Shown: positions 53,363-61,623 of the stretch, piece after piece
How positions within the stretch are numbered: position 1 is the first letter of the stretch
How the letters are laid out: each line of letters starts with the position of its first letter
From: Candidatus Obscuribacterales bacterium
GTDB taxonomy: Bacteria > Cyanobacteriota > Vampirovibrionia > Obscuribacterales > Obscuribacteraceae
DNA length: 64,000 nucleotides
Assembly: GCA_019747875.1 (NCBI GenBank)
Contig: JAIEQI010000012.1
Location: forward strand, 1 to 64,000
Reading direction: 5' to 3'
Translations under genes and position numbers: made by a program
Notes under the pieces: generated by a model
The model's database searches: none
The model's input: only the letters and a program-made list of their open reading frames with translations
Told to the model about the DNA's origin: nothing

Positions 53363-55519
53363 ATGAAGAGAAGAGCTTTTCTGAAGGGCGCTACTGCTGC
53401 ACTGGCGATGGGGGGCAATTTTCTTATGAGCTTGAGTAAAGCAAATGCAGCTGCTACGGCGGCGACCACTCCAGTAACAGCCTTCTTGGATACGTGGGTA
53501 GGCAATTATGGCGGTTTCCCTCGCTTTGATTTGATCAAGGTTTCAGAGTTTAAGCCCGCCTTGTCGAAGGGGATGGATCTCAAGCGGGGCGAAATCAGTG
53601 TGATTACAAGTCAAAAAGATGCCCCTACATTTGAAAACACAATCGTCACATTCGAAGATGCCGGAAGACCATTGGGACGAGCCACTCGTTTCTTCGAGAT
53701 TTATACTGCAACAATGAATGACAAAAAGATGCAGGATATCGAAAGCGAGATGCGCCCGATTATGGCAAAGTTTGATGATGAAGTGATCCAGAATGATCCG
53801 CTTTTCCAGCGAATAAAAGCAGTCTATGAAACGCGCGAAAAATCAGGTTTGAATCCGGAGCAACAACGACTTACGGATGTCTACTATCGAATATTCACTC
53901 GCCAGGGCGCTGGTCTGGATGAGAAGAAGAAAGCAAGGCTGCGTGAAATAAATGAAAAGCTGGCTGGTCTTTTCACCAAGTTTAGTCACAACCTTCTAGC
54001 CGACGAAGAAAAATACACGCTTGTATTGGAGAAGGAAGACGACCTAGCCGGGCTTTCTGACAGCTTGCGAGCAGAGCTGGCAACAACTGCAGAGTCCAAA
54101 GGGAAAAAGGGCAAATGGGTTATTTCAAATACGCGCTCGTCGGTTGAACCGTTTTTGACATTCTCAACAAGACGCGATCTGCGAGAGAAAGCCTGGAGAA
54201 TGTGGACAAGTCGTGGTGACAATAACGACGCCAACGATAATAAGGCGACGATGACTGAAATTCTAAAACTCCGAGCCGAACGTGCCAAGATACTCGGTTT
54301 CCCCTCACATGCGCACTGGATTCTCGATGATAACATGGCGAAAACTCCGGATGCGGCCATGAATTTGATGATGATGGTTTGGAAAGCGGCAGTGAATCGG
54401 GTTCACGAAGAAGTTGCCGACATGCAGGCGATTGCTGATAAGGAAGGCGACAAGATCACCATTGAACCCTGGGATTATCGCTTCTACGCAGAAAAGGTGC
54501 GCAAAGCAAAATACGATATCGATCAAAATGAAGTCAAACAATATCTGCAAATGGACAAGATGCGCGAAGGAATGTTCTGGGCAGCAAATCAAGTTTATGG
54601 TGTGGAGCTTCTGAAGGTTGAGGGTCTACCGGTTGTACATCCTGATGTCACCGTTTACGAAGTCCGGAAGGATGGAAAGCAAATTGGACTCTGGTATTTC
54701 GACCCTTATGCGCGCGATGGCAAACGTTCTGGCGCCTGGATGAATGAATACAGAACCCAAGAAAAATTCAAGGGAGATGTTACTCCGATTGTTTCGAACA
54801 ATTCCAACTTCGTCAAAGGCAAACCACGGGAGCCGGTGCTGATCTCCTGGGATGACGCTGACACAATGTTCCACGAGTTTGGTCATGCTTTGCATGGATT
54901 GCTGTCGAACGTCACTTACCCAAGTTTGGCAGGAACTAATGTAAAACGAGACTTTGTCGAGTTCCCCAGCCAAGTGAATGAGCGTTGGTTGATAACAAAT
55001 GAAGTGCTGTCGAAATTTGCTCTGCACTACAAAACTGGCAAGCCGATTCCTGCTGAACTGGTCGCAAAAATTCGAAATGCTAAGACATTCAACCAGGGCT
55101 TCATCACGGTTGAGTATCTTGCTTCCGCGCTTTATGACATGAAGATACACCTTGCGGCTACTCCGGACAAAGCAATCGATCCAGGTCAATTTGAAAAAGA
55201 CACTATGGTTGAGATAGGCTGCCCGAAGGAAATCGTCATGCGCCATCGACCGACGCAGTTTGGTCATATTTTCGCTGATGACGGGTACTCCGCAGGCTAT
55301 TACGCATACATCTGGGCTGACACTATGTCTGCTGATGCCTCGGAAGCATTCAAGGAAGCAGGCAGTTTCTACGATCGTAAAACTTGCGACCGTTTTCGTG
55401 ACACCATATTCAGTGTCGGAAATTCTGTCCCACCTGATGTCGCGTTCCGCAATTTCCGCGGACGCAATGTAGACACCAACGCTTTGATGCGTGACCGTGG
55501 TTTCCCCGTGCCAACCTAG
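53363..55519 (+). CDS. M3 family oligopeptidase, Tat-exported
   Basis: 718 residues from the ATG at 53363, with GGGGGA upstream. This start yields a twin-arginine signal (MKRRAFLKGATAALAMGG). The M3 zinc motif TMFHEFGHALHGLL gives His504, Glu505 and His508, and ERWLITNEVL further on supplies the third ligand. FITVEYLASALYDMKIHL, FGHIFADDGYSAGYYAYIWA and the closing GNSVPPDVAFRNFRGR are typical of dipeptidyl carboxypeptidase (Dcp)-type enzymes. It should cleave short peptides outside the cytoplasm; Tat export is less usual for Dcp but known in some phyla. Monocistronic. Confidence 0.92.
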   Translation: MKRRAFLKGATAALAMGGNFLMSLSKANAAATAATTPVTAFLDTWVGNYGGFPRFDLIKVSEFKPALSKGMDLKRGEISVITSQKDAPTFENTIVTFEDAGRPLGRATRFFEIYTATMNDKKMQDIESEMRPIMAKFDDEVIQNDPLFQRIKAVYETREKSGLNPEQQRLTDVYYRIFTRQGAGLDEKKKARLREINEKLAGLFTKFSHNLLADEEKYTLVLEKEDDLAGLSDSLRAELATTAESKGKKGKWVISNTRSSVEPFLTFSTRRDLREKAWRMWTSRGDNNDANDNKATMTEILKLRAERAKILGFPSHAHWILDDNMAKTPDAAMNLMMMVWKAAVNRVHEEVADMQAIADKEGDKITIEPWDYRFYAEKVRKAKYDIDQNEVKQYLQMDKMREGMFWAANQVYGVELLKVEGLPVVHPDVTVYEVRKDGKQIGLWYFDPYARDGKRSGAWMNEYRTQEKFKGDVTPIVSNNSNFVKGKPREPVLISWDDADTMFHEFGHALHGLLSNVTYPSLAGTNVKRDFVEFPSQVNERWLITNEVLSKFALHYKTGKPIPAELVAKIRNAKTFNQGFITVEYLASALYDMKIHLAATPDKAIDPGQFEKDTMVEIGCPKEIVMRHRPTQFGHIFADDGYSAGYYAYIWADTMSADASEAFKEAGSFYDRKTCDRFRDTIFSVGNSVPPDVAFRNFRGRNVDTNALMRDRGFPVPT

Positions 55520-55726
55520 TTCGCTGGCGTGGACTGAGCGATAGCGATGGTATGCCTATGCACAGTACCCGTTGCACACTGCGTTGCAAGCGTTAAAACA
55601 TTCCGCTTGAACCGGATATCAACGTCCAGTAGCTGTTAACTAGAATTTTCGGTATGCTGGGTAAGAGAATCCCTGATAGATTTGTTTATGAACGGGATTT
55701 GCTTAGCGGATCAATAACTGGAACAC

Positions 55727-56194
55727 ATGTACAAGTACTCTAAATATTACGCTTATGATGATGATCCTCCTGTTGAAGTAGTCGAGAATTTGTATCGTGG
55801 TCCATTGCCCGATGACGAGATTCTTGAACGTTTTCCCCAGTTCGGGATCACTTCAATAATTACACTGTGCGATGAACGGAGCGCGGCTCAGCACGTGAAG
55901 GAGCAATGCCGTCGCCGTAATCTGCAGCACTTCCACATTCCACTAAGTCCGTTTGTAAGACCCACGAAATCAGAGGTCGATCGCTTTCTTCAACTGTTGG
56001 AAGAGCGGCACCAAAACCCAATCTATACACATTGCATACACGGTAAAGATCGGACCGGCGCAATGCTTGCGATCTTCCGGCTGACGCAGGGATGGTCTGT
56101 CGAGCAAGCGATCAAAGAAATGCAAACCTATCGATTCGGCATGGAATTTGACGAACTACTGCACGCTGTGCGCAATTACCGGCATAACAAGTAG
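55727..56194 (+). CDS. Dual-specificity/tyrosine phosphatase
   Basis: 155 residues. The CX5R phosphatase loop THCIHGKDRTG holds Cys103 and Arg109. RGPLPDDEILERFPQFGITS, the Asp-containing LSPFVRPTKSE loop and EQAIKEMQTYRFG complete a DSP/Siw14-like cytoplasmic phosphatase. It lacks a signal peptide. It converges on a Ser/Thr kinase gene with an 8-bp gap, an arrangement that suggests a matched phosphorylation/dephosphorylation pair, though convergent genes need not be co-regulated. Substrate may be phosphoprotein or phosphoinositide/inorganic polyphosphate-like. Confidence 0.88.
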   Translation: MYKYSKYYAYDDDPPVEVVENLYRGPLPDDEILERFPQFGITSIITLCDERSAAQHVKEQCRRRNLQHFHIPLSPFVRPTKSEVDRFLQLLEERHQNPIYTHCIHGKDRTGAMLAIFRLTQGWSVEQAIKEMQTYRFGMEFDELLHAVRNYRHNK

Positions 56195-56202
56195 CTGTAA
56201 TA

Positions 56203-57078
56203 TTAGTCTTCGCAGCCTTCAAGCGCTTCGAGCACTTCCAGCACAGTCTGATAGCGATTGGCAGGATCTTTCTGCATGCACTTATAGATAACCTTCTCCA
56301 GCTGGATAGAGACGATCAACTCGGGCAAGATCTGCGTCATCGGCTTCACTTTATCTTGCAAGTGCTTCATGAATGTAGCGAGCACAGTTCCCCCAAGAAA
56401 TGGGGGCGCTGCTGTCAGTGATTCATACATGAGGCAGCCCAGTGCGTAAATGTCGGCGCGCTCATCAATCTCTTTGCCTTGAATAGTTTCAGGGCTCATG
56501 TAGAGAGGGCTTCCGAAAATTTCGCCGCTACGAGTCAATTTGACGTCGTCTTTGCTTGCATTGAGTGAGCGTACGATCCCAAAGTCCAGCAATTTAACGA
56601 ACGAGCCATCAGCCTCTTCTTTGACAACCATGATGTTTGAAGGTTTCAAATCGCGGTGAATCATTCCCTTTTCATGGGCGGCGGCTAGACCTTTGCAAAT
56701 TTGCCGGAATGCTCTAACCATCCACTCTGAAGGTTGGGGACCTTCGGACTGGATTTTTTGATCCAAGCTCATTCCTTCAAGCAAGTCCAGGATTATGTAT
56801 GGTTCGCCAGAATCAAGCATGCCGAATGCGTGGCATTTCAAAATATTTGGGTGCACAAGAGAGTTGAGCGCTCGAGCTTCGCGCCGCAAGCGTTCAATGT
56901 CTGTAGGTGTCATTTCTGCCGGATGCAAAATCTTTACGGCATAAAGAGTGCCACTATCTTTGTGACGCGCTTTGTAAACGCTCGCCATGCCGCCCGTGCC
57001 AATAAGCTGCTGTATTTCATACTGCTTATCGATTACTGTTCCAAAACGATTAGGCTCTGTCATTCCTGGTACTGTCAC
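56203..57078 (-). CDS. Soluble Ser/Thr protein kinase, PknB type
   Basis: 291 residues, GTG start; an ATG five codons later is possible. Full eukaryotic-like kinase core: LIGTGGMASVYKA P-loop, Lys49 in AVKIL, Glu in the helix RLRREARAL, the catalytic loop IHRDLKPSN (Asp143), LLDFGIVR (Asp165), and GSPLYMSPE then DIYALGCLMYESL. No transmembrane helix or extracytoplasmic PASTA domain follows, unlike PknB, so it is a cytoplasmic kinase ending at the catalytic domain. Lies convergent with the phosphatase at 55727-56194. Confidence 0.93.
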   Translation of the reverse strand: MTVPGMTEPNRFGTVIDKQYEIQQLIGTGGMASVYKARHKDSGTLYAVKILHPAEMTPTDIERLRREARALNSLVHPNILKCHAFGMLDSGEPYIILDLLEGMSLDQKIQSEGPQPSEWMVRAFRQICKGLAAAHEKGMIHRDLKPSNIMVVKEEADGSFVKLLDFGIVRSLNASKDDVKLTRSGEIFGSPLYMSPETIQGKEIDERADIYALGCLMYESLTAAPPFLGGTVLATFMKHLQDKVKPMTQILPELIVSIQLEKVIYKCMQKDPANRYQTVLEVLEALEGCED

Positions 57079-57474
57079 GTTGCTGTTTGCCTCTGCAGTA
57101 AATTACCAACTGGCTGATAGGCAGCTGATACACCGATTGAATCCATCATTTTACCAAGCTTCTTTTTGAAGAGGAGCATAGTTTGACGTCTGTTTTGACG
57201 GAATCTGGCTAAATTCCTTGGCTGTCACCCGAATTCCGCAGTGGTAGCCAGTTTCTGTTTGATAAAAAGGGCGCAAATACTTTCATGTGTTAAGCCCCTG
57301 CTTCAAAAGAAAGTTGTAGCCATATTAACGTATGGGTGTTTCTTCGTGTCATTCTGGCAGTGCGTGAGCGCCGTCCACCCACATCGCTGCGGAACGTCAT
57401 GCGGCGGAGGCGCCGCAGCGGCCAACCCTCTCATGTTCATCGGGGAAGCCGTTCTTCATCTAAGAGCGCAGTCA

Positions 57475-57516
57475 TTCAACGAGCTCCGTTCAACGAGCTC
57501 CGTTCAACGAGCTTCG
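57475..57516 (+). repeat. Three 14-bp direct repeats
   Basis: Three copies of TTCAACGAGCTCCG in a row (57475-57488, 57489-57502, 57503-57516), the third with one C-to-T change. Intergenic between the divergent kinase and small-secreted genes; role unknown, could be slippage or a regulator-binding cluster. Confidence 0.75.
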
Positions 57517-57606
57517 AGCCGAATCTGAAAAATCGTCTATGGGGAAAATTCGCAAAAATAACAATTTCAGGTCAGGACCCAAAAACGCCCTTGTCAAGAA
57601 CCGGTT

Positions 57607-57634
57607 TTGTCACCGATTCTGAATAAGCTCTAAT
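57607..57634 (+). promoter_or_regulatory. Sigma-70-like promoter for the small secreted gene
   Basis: TTGTCA (57607-57612), 16-base spacer, TCTAAT (57629-57634); each hexamer matches five of six consensus bases. The predicted start of transcription is about 25 bases before the ATG at 57664. Confidence 0.5.
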
Positions 57635-57663
57635 CATCAAGGGAACGGGTTGAGGGCAAAACA

Positions 57664-57954
57664 ATGAGCAAGAAACTTATCGCAGGAATCACACTTTCAC
57701 TTTCAGTTGTAGTAATGGCCGCAACGGTAAAAGCTGAGGCTGATGCAATCAATGCTCCGGCGCAAGGACTTGCAGCTCACGGATGTTCAATGGTCGAGGA
57801 ATTCGCTGACGGTACTCAGGTCATCAAAACAAAAAAAGGTGTTCTTTTGAAATTCCTTCCAAATGGTTTGGTAATCAGAAAGAAAGATAAAGCGCAAGAA
57901 GCTGGTACCCACGCTGGATGTCTTTCATCTCTAATCAACCTTTCGAAACACTAG
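57664..57954 (+). CDS. Small secreted protein
   Basis: 96 residues; GAGGG precedes the ATG and a sigma-70-like promoter lies upstream. Signal peptide (MSKKLIAGITLSLSVVVMAA, cleavage near VKAE). The mature 70 residues contain LAAHGCSMVEEFADGTQVIK, a beta-hairpin-like KKGVLLKFLPNGLVIRKKDK, and a final HAGCLSSLINLSKH. The two Cys could form one disulfide. Not recognised. Confidence 0.75.
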   Translation: MSKKLIAGITLSLSVVVMAATVKAEADAINAPAQGLAAHGCSMVEEFADGTQVIKTKKGVLLKFLPNGLVIRKKDKAQEAGTHAGCLSSLINLSKH

Positions 57955-58145
57955 ACGGAGCGGAGCATTGTTCATCAGAATGACGTACACGGCAATCGAG
58001 CTGAATATTCCGCCAAACCAACTGTAGTCATAAAGTACTCTTAGTTGTGGAAGCAGCAATTATAAGTGTGTTCGAATCCATCCATTTGATGACATGCTGG
58101 ATCTGAAGTGATAAAATTCTTGCCACTATGCGTGGGTGCAGCAGC

Positions 58146-58598
58146 ATGAAGATCTACTTGTATTCTGTGATTGCGTCTCTTTTAATAGTGACCCAAGTAA
58201 TAACACCTGCTTTGGCGCAGGAACGCCCTCCGGAGTTTGACGAAAGCAACCGCTTGGTTTTGGCGGGAATTAAAGCTTTTCGCTCAGGGAATGTTGACCT
58301 TGCAGAGGCGAAATACAAAGAAGCTCTTGCTGCTCTTGAACCATTGAATGGTCCGAAGACCGATCTTGCTCGCATGGGTATTTTGAAAAATCTGCACCTC
58401 ATTTACGATCAGCAGGGGAAGAAGGATCTGGCAAAAACTCAGATAGATGAAATCACTACAATCGAGAAAAGATGTGGGCTTCCGGTCTCTCATAAGAATG
58501 TGGAAGAACCAGCGTCAAAACCGGCTCTTGAGCTGAGGGCAGAACTTGCACCGGCAAAAGTGCAGAAAAAATCGACCAGTACATCAACGCAAAAATAG
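58146..58598 (+). CDS. Small secreted TPR-like protein
   Basis: 150 residues from the ATG at 58146 (an earlier ATG six codons upstream is possible). Signal peptide MKIYLYSVIASLLIVTQVIT, cleavage near ALAQ. The core is one TPR-like helix pair, GIKAFRSGNVDLAEAKYKEA then LKNLHLIYDQQGKKDLAKTQ, and the tail is Ala/Lys/Ser/Thr-rich. Too small for a full TPR array; likely a peptide-docking module. It converges with the metallo-hydrolase gene, 4 bp apart. Confidence 0.7.
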   Translation: MKIYLYSVIASLLIVTQVITPALAQERPPEFDESNRLVLAGIKAFRSGNVDLAEAKYKEALAALEPLNGPKTDLARMGILKNLHLIYDQQGKKDLAKTQIDEITTIEKRCGLPVSHKNVEEPASKPALELRAELAPAKVQKKSTSTSTQK

Positions 58599-58602
58599 TT
58601 GA

Positions 58603-59328
58603 CTACAACCTTCCAATTGCGCCGGCCACGTCTCCGTAAAATGCGGAACCGTGTCCGGAGAGTAAGAGATTAGGTTTCAACTCGACATACTTTCGAATGC
58701 TTTCCCGTTGTCGATTCAAATCAAGAGTAAACCAGGGCGAGCCTATTCTGAGCGAGCGGAAACTGTATACAATGTTGTCACCGCAGAACAGTGCCCTCTG
58801 CTCATCCCACCAGATGCTCACGCTTCCGGGAGTGTGACCGGGACTGTGTATTATTTGCAGATCACCCACAACTTCTCTGTCGCAAACTGCTTCGACAGAA
58901 TCCACCGCTGGCGGTGTCAAAATTCCGAGCTTATGACCAACCCCGAGAACACTCCGCGTTAACCAGAAGCCCTGTTCCTGATGCATAAATCCTTGACCCG
59001 TCATGAAGGGCACATCGAGTTCATGCACGAACACTTTTGTGCCCAGCTCTGCCGCCAGGTGAGCGGCTGCTCCAGCATGATCCGGGTGCGCGTGAGTAAT
59101 AATGATTTTGCGCAAAGGAATTCCGATTGCCTTCACAATTTTGATTATGTCGGGAGCGTTCCAGGGCTGAGCTGCATCAATCATGGTCAAACCTTCTTTG
59201 TCCTGGATCAACCAGCAGTTGACCGGAACGGGCAAATAGAATATAAGTTGCCAGAGACCAGGTCTAATTTTCAGCAAAGCATAGCGAGTGTGGTAGCCGA
59301 GCTGATCTTTGTTCTTGTCGCGCGCCAT
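58603..59328 (-). CDS. Metallo-beta-lactamase-fold hydrolase
   Basis: 241 residues from an ATG at 59328 that overlaps the caspase stop as TAATG, so translation is coupled to that gene; a longer frame to 59379 is less likely. The zinc site is complete: IITHAHPDHAG, HSPGHTPGSVSIWW, the bridging Asp in LFCGDNIVYS and LLSGHGSAF. The sequence between suits glyoxalase II/hydrolase-type members. It has no signal peptide. The substrate is unknown; tight coupling to a caspase-like protease suggests a shared process. Confidence 0.9.
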   Translation of the reverse strand: MARDKNKDQLGYHTRYALLKIRPGLWQLIFYLPVPVNCWLIQDKEGLTMIDAAQPWNAPDIIKIVKAIGIPLRKIIITHAHPDHAGAAAHLAAELGTKVFVHELDVPFMTGQGFMHQEQGFWLTRSVLGVGHKLGILTPPAVDSVEAVCDREVVGDLQIIHSPGHTPGSVSIWWDEQRALFCGDNIVYSFRSLRIGSPWFTLDLNRQRESIRKYVELKPNLLLSGHGSAFYGDVAGAIGRL

Positions 59329-60782
59329 TAGTTTTTGCGCGAATTCATTTCGCGTTTGATTGTTTGCATGTTTGCCCATTGTTTGGGCGTTCGCTTCTCA
59401 TTGATGACAAGGCTGTCGTCTGTCATTCCTTTACGTGCTACAACTTTTGGATCATCCGGACGAAAGTGATAATCGGCATCGACTTTATACCATGCTTGAC
59501 CGTTGAAGTAGTTTTGAATTGACTTCATGAGGAAGCCTCTTCCGTGCCTTGCGTATGCTTCGTTGTATAGGTAAAGTAGTTCTTCTTTCGATAGTCCGCT
59601 GAGTTCATTTTGCGAGAGAATTCTTGTTCCACTTTCCAGCGTCGCGTCTCCGCCATTGCTCAACCAATTGGTTCGCATCATATTTAGCTGTAATAGCGCC
59701 GCGCCTGCGCCGTTCGTCGAAGCTGCCAGGTTTGTATTCGAATTCGTTTGAAGTGGAACTGCCGGAACTGGGTTTGGCTTCTTAACAGGTAGAGCGCCTG
59801 CAGAGATTTTCACTGGAGTTACAGAGTTGCTGCTGCTCGCAAGAGGGGCATCTAGAAGATCATCCTTGATCTCTGCAAGTACCTTGCGGGGCTCTGAAGG
59901 TGGCGCTGATATCGACACTGCATCGCCATCCCATTTACTGATCATTACTGGGGTCTGTGAAGCTAACCGATCAAAGCGCACTTCTTGCTCAACACTCTGT
60001 TTGAGATTCGAGTAAGCGTCTGCCAGTCTGGTTTGTGCGCCTTTCGATTTTAAAGCCTCGATCAAATTGTGTGTAAATACACTGTTAGGATAGCGCTTCG
60101 ATTCCCACGAAACCTCATCTTTCTGGCTTGAACTGATGATCAGTTGTCCAACTCCTGCTAATTTCTCTAGATCGAAATTGCTTACAGTTCGCTGCATCCC
60201 CTTTGCACCAGCTGTGGCGGCACCGCTATGGCAGGCATCTAGAAGGAGAACAACGCGTTCGCAACCAGTCCGTTTTGTTACCTCGGCTGAAAGATCCTGC
60301 AGCCGGATGCCTGTTGCATATGGATGGTTGGGATCTGAATCGTGCGCGATGATAAAGTTTTCTCCTGCTGCGTCTGCAGCACTGCCATGAGACGAAATAA
60401 AAATCACAACAAGATCGTCTGGAAAAACGCGGCGCGGCAACCAACCATCGCCGAATGCATCGAGTATTTTTACTTTCGTTGCATTCTCATCGGTAAGTAA
60501 GAGCACATGATCCTTTGCGAATTTTCCGTCGCTTATCAAAAATTGATAGAAGTCGTTTGCATCTTTCGATGGATATTTCAGTTGTGGAATCTTCGAGTTA
60601 GCAAACTTGCTTACGCCAATGACTACTGCCCACTTGTCCTTGATTGGCCTGTTCGCTGACCGCTCCGCGCTGTTAGCGGATTCCGTCTGAGCGACCACGT
60701 TCCTTGTCAAAGATACGACAGGAAGACTTATTAATGCAGCGATGGCGACAGAAAGTCGGATGCGATTAGGAAGTTTAGACAT
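59328..60782 (-). CDS. Caspase-like peptidase (C14) with YARHG domain
   Basis: 484 residues. Signal peptide-like start (RLSVAIAALISLPVVSLTRN). The C14 domain (about 45-290) has KWAVVIGVSKFANSKIPQLK, catalytic His132 in FISSHGS and Cys184 in LLDACHSGA, so both catalytic residues are present. A Ser/Pro linker follows, then the YARHG module (YLYNEAYARHGRGF at about 405-418, then YFNGQAWYK), a small extracytoplasmic domain of unknown role found on secreted bacterial proteins. Length and order are those of a secreted metacaspase/orthocaspase-like enzyme. It is coupled to the metallo-hydrolase through TAATG. Confidence 0.93.
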   Translation of the reverse strand: MSKLPNRIRLSVAIAALISLPVVSLTRNVVAQTESANSAERSANRPIKDKWAVVIGVSKFANSKIPQLKYPSKDANDFYQFLISDGKFAKDHVLLLTDENATKVKILDAFGDGWLPRRVFPDDLVVIFISSHGSAADAAGENFIIAHDSDPNHPYATGIRLQDLSAEVTKRTGCERVVLLLDACHSGAATAGAKGMQRTVSNFDLEKLAGVGQLIISSSQKDEVSWESKRYPNSVFTHNLIEALKSKGAQTRLADAYSNLKQSVEQEVRFDRLASQTPVMISKWDGDAVSISAPPSEPRKVLAEIKDDLLDAPLASSSNSVTPVKISAGALPVKKPNPVPAVPLQTNSNTNLAASTNGAGAALLQLNMMRTNWLSNGGDATLESGTRILSQNELSGLSKEELLYLYNEAYARHGRGFLMKSIQNYFNGQAWYKVDADYHFRPDDPKVVARKGMTDDSLVINEKRTPKQWANMQTIKREMNSRKN

Positions 60783-60852
60783 GATGAGCTGGAAGTCACC
60801 GACACGATTTCATAAATGATATCTGATCACGGTGAGATTTTTCAGCTAGTCA

Positions 60853-61446
60853 TTACAAAAATTGCGATGGACCGTCAAGATGAAAGTCTGACGCCTTCAC
60901 GTTTTCGAGGAAGCGGCGGAATTCTTCGTCATCGGCGGGATATTCGGATGGTCTTCCAGGTGTGTGTCGCGAGTTCTCGGCTGATTCCCCTGCATAACCA
61001 GGAGCATTTTCGTTTTCCTCAAACAAATCCAGAGATATGGATCCCGAAGCGAATAGTTCCTGACTGACTACAATTGGTACATGGGCGCGAATAGCAAGTG
61101 CGATTGCGTCTGATGGACGTGCTTCGAGTGATCGCAGGTCGGTCTGTTCCGCCAGTTCATTCTTTGGGTTAAGGTGAATACTAGCTAGGCACGAATTCGC
61201 ATTGTCAGCTCCGATTTCAACCTCGGCAATTTGATATCCAGCCTGTTCCAGCCCTTCGATAAGTAGATCATGCGTTAGTGGATGTTCTGCCGGCTTATTC
61301 TGGAGCGCATCGTTAATCGCAATTGCTTCTGCAAGTCCGACTGCTATAACCAGTGCTCGATTGTCGCCTTCGTCTGCGACCACGACAAGGTTTCTCCCTG
61401 TGCGGGTATCCAGAATTAAGCCAGCCACGTGCATCACCATTAGCAT
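60853..61446 (-). CDS. Bifunctional nuclease (BFN/DUF151) family protein
   Basis: 197 residues from the ATG at 61446, preceded by GGAGA; the open frame continues upstream but has no family sequence. DUF151 proteins carry reported DNase/RNase activity in a plant member and are widespread in bacteria. Landmarks: VAGLILDTRTGRNLVVVADE, ALVIAVGLAEAIAINDALQN, RPLTHDLLIEGLEQ-like segment PLTHDLLIEGLEQAGYQIAE, and RPSDAIALAIRAHVPIVVSQ (motif DAIALA). The C-terminal 60 residues are an acidic, disordered tail ending in a short helix EFRRFLENVKASDFH. The nuclease role here is inferred from the family. Confidence 0.88.
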   Translation of the reverse strand: MLMVMHVAGLILDTRTGRNLVVVADEGDNRALVIAVGLAEAIAINDALQNKPAEHPLTHDLLIEGLEQAGYQIAEVEIGADNANSCLASIHLNPKNELAEQTDLRSLEARPSDAIALAIRAHVPIVVSQELFASGSISLDLFEENENAPGYAGESAENSRHTPGRPSEYPADDEEFRRFLENVKASDFHLDGPSQFL

Positions 61447-61623
61447 GTGGAATTCTCCGATGAGGCGACAAAAACAAATAGACTTTCTGTAAAGACTGAT
61501 GTACAGGGGAGTTGTTCCCAATTCACATTGGCGTACATGATATAGAAGTCGTTCTGACTTCGATCATAAGCAAGTAGTTGCGCAGATCGGTGCCTCTGCG
61601 ATTTGGCGAAAGTCTTATGAAAC

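Larger units (their letters stand above)
57079..57663. other. 585-bp gene-poor region between kinase and small secreted gene
   Basis: It holds the three-unit direct repeat at 57475-57516 and the promoter-like elements at 57607-57634. Two overlapping plus-strand frames (57241-57528 and 57336-57626) have no ribosome site and only a loosely signal-like hydrophobic stretch, so I do not call them. Otherwise no gene or RNA is evident. Confidence 0.5.

Noticed and set aside
57241-57626. Two overlapping frames upstream of the small secreted gene
   Set aside because: No ribosome site, overlap each other, and low-complexity Arg/Ser translation from the repeats.
58060-58085. GTTCGAATCC, a tRNA T-loop-like string
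   Set aside because: No acceptor stem or anticodon arm can be folded around it.
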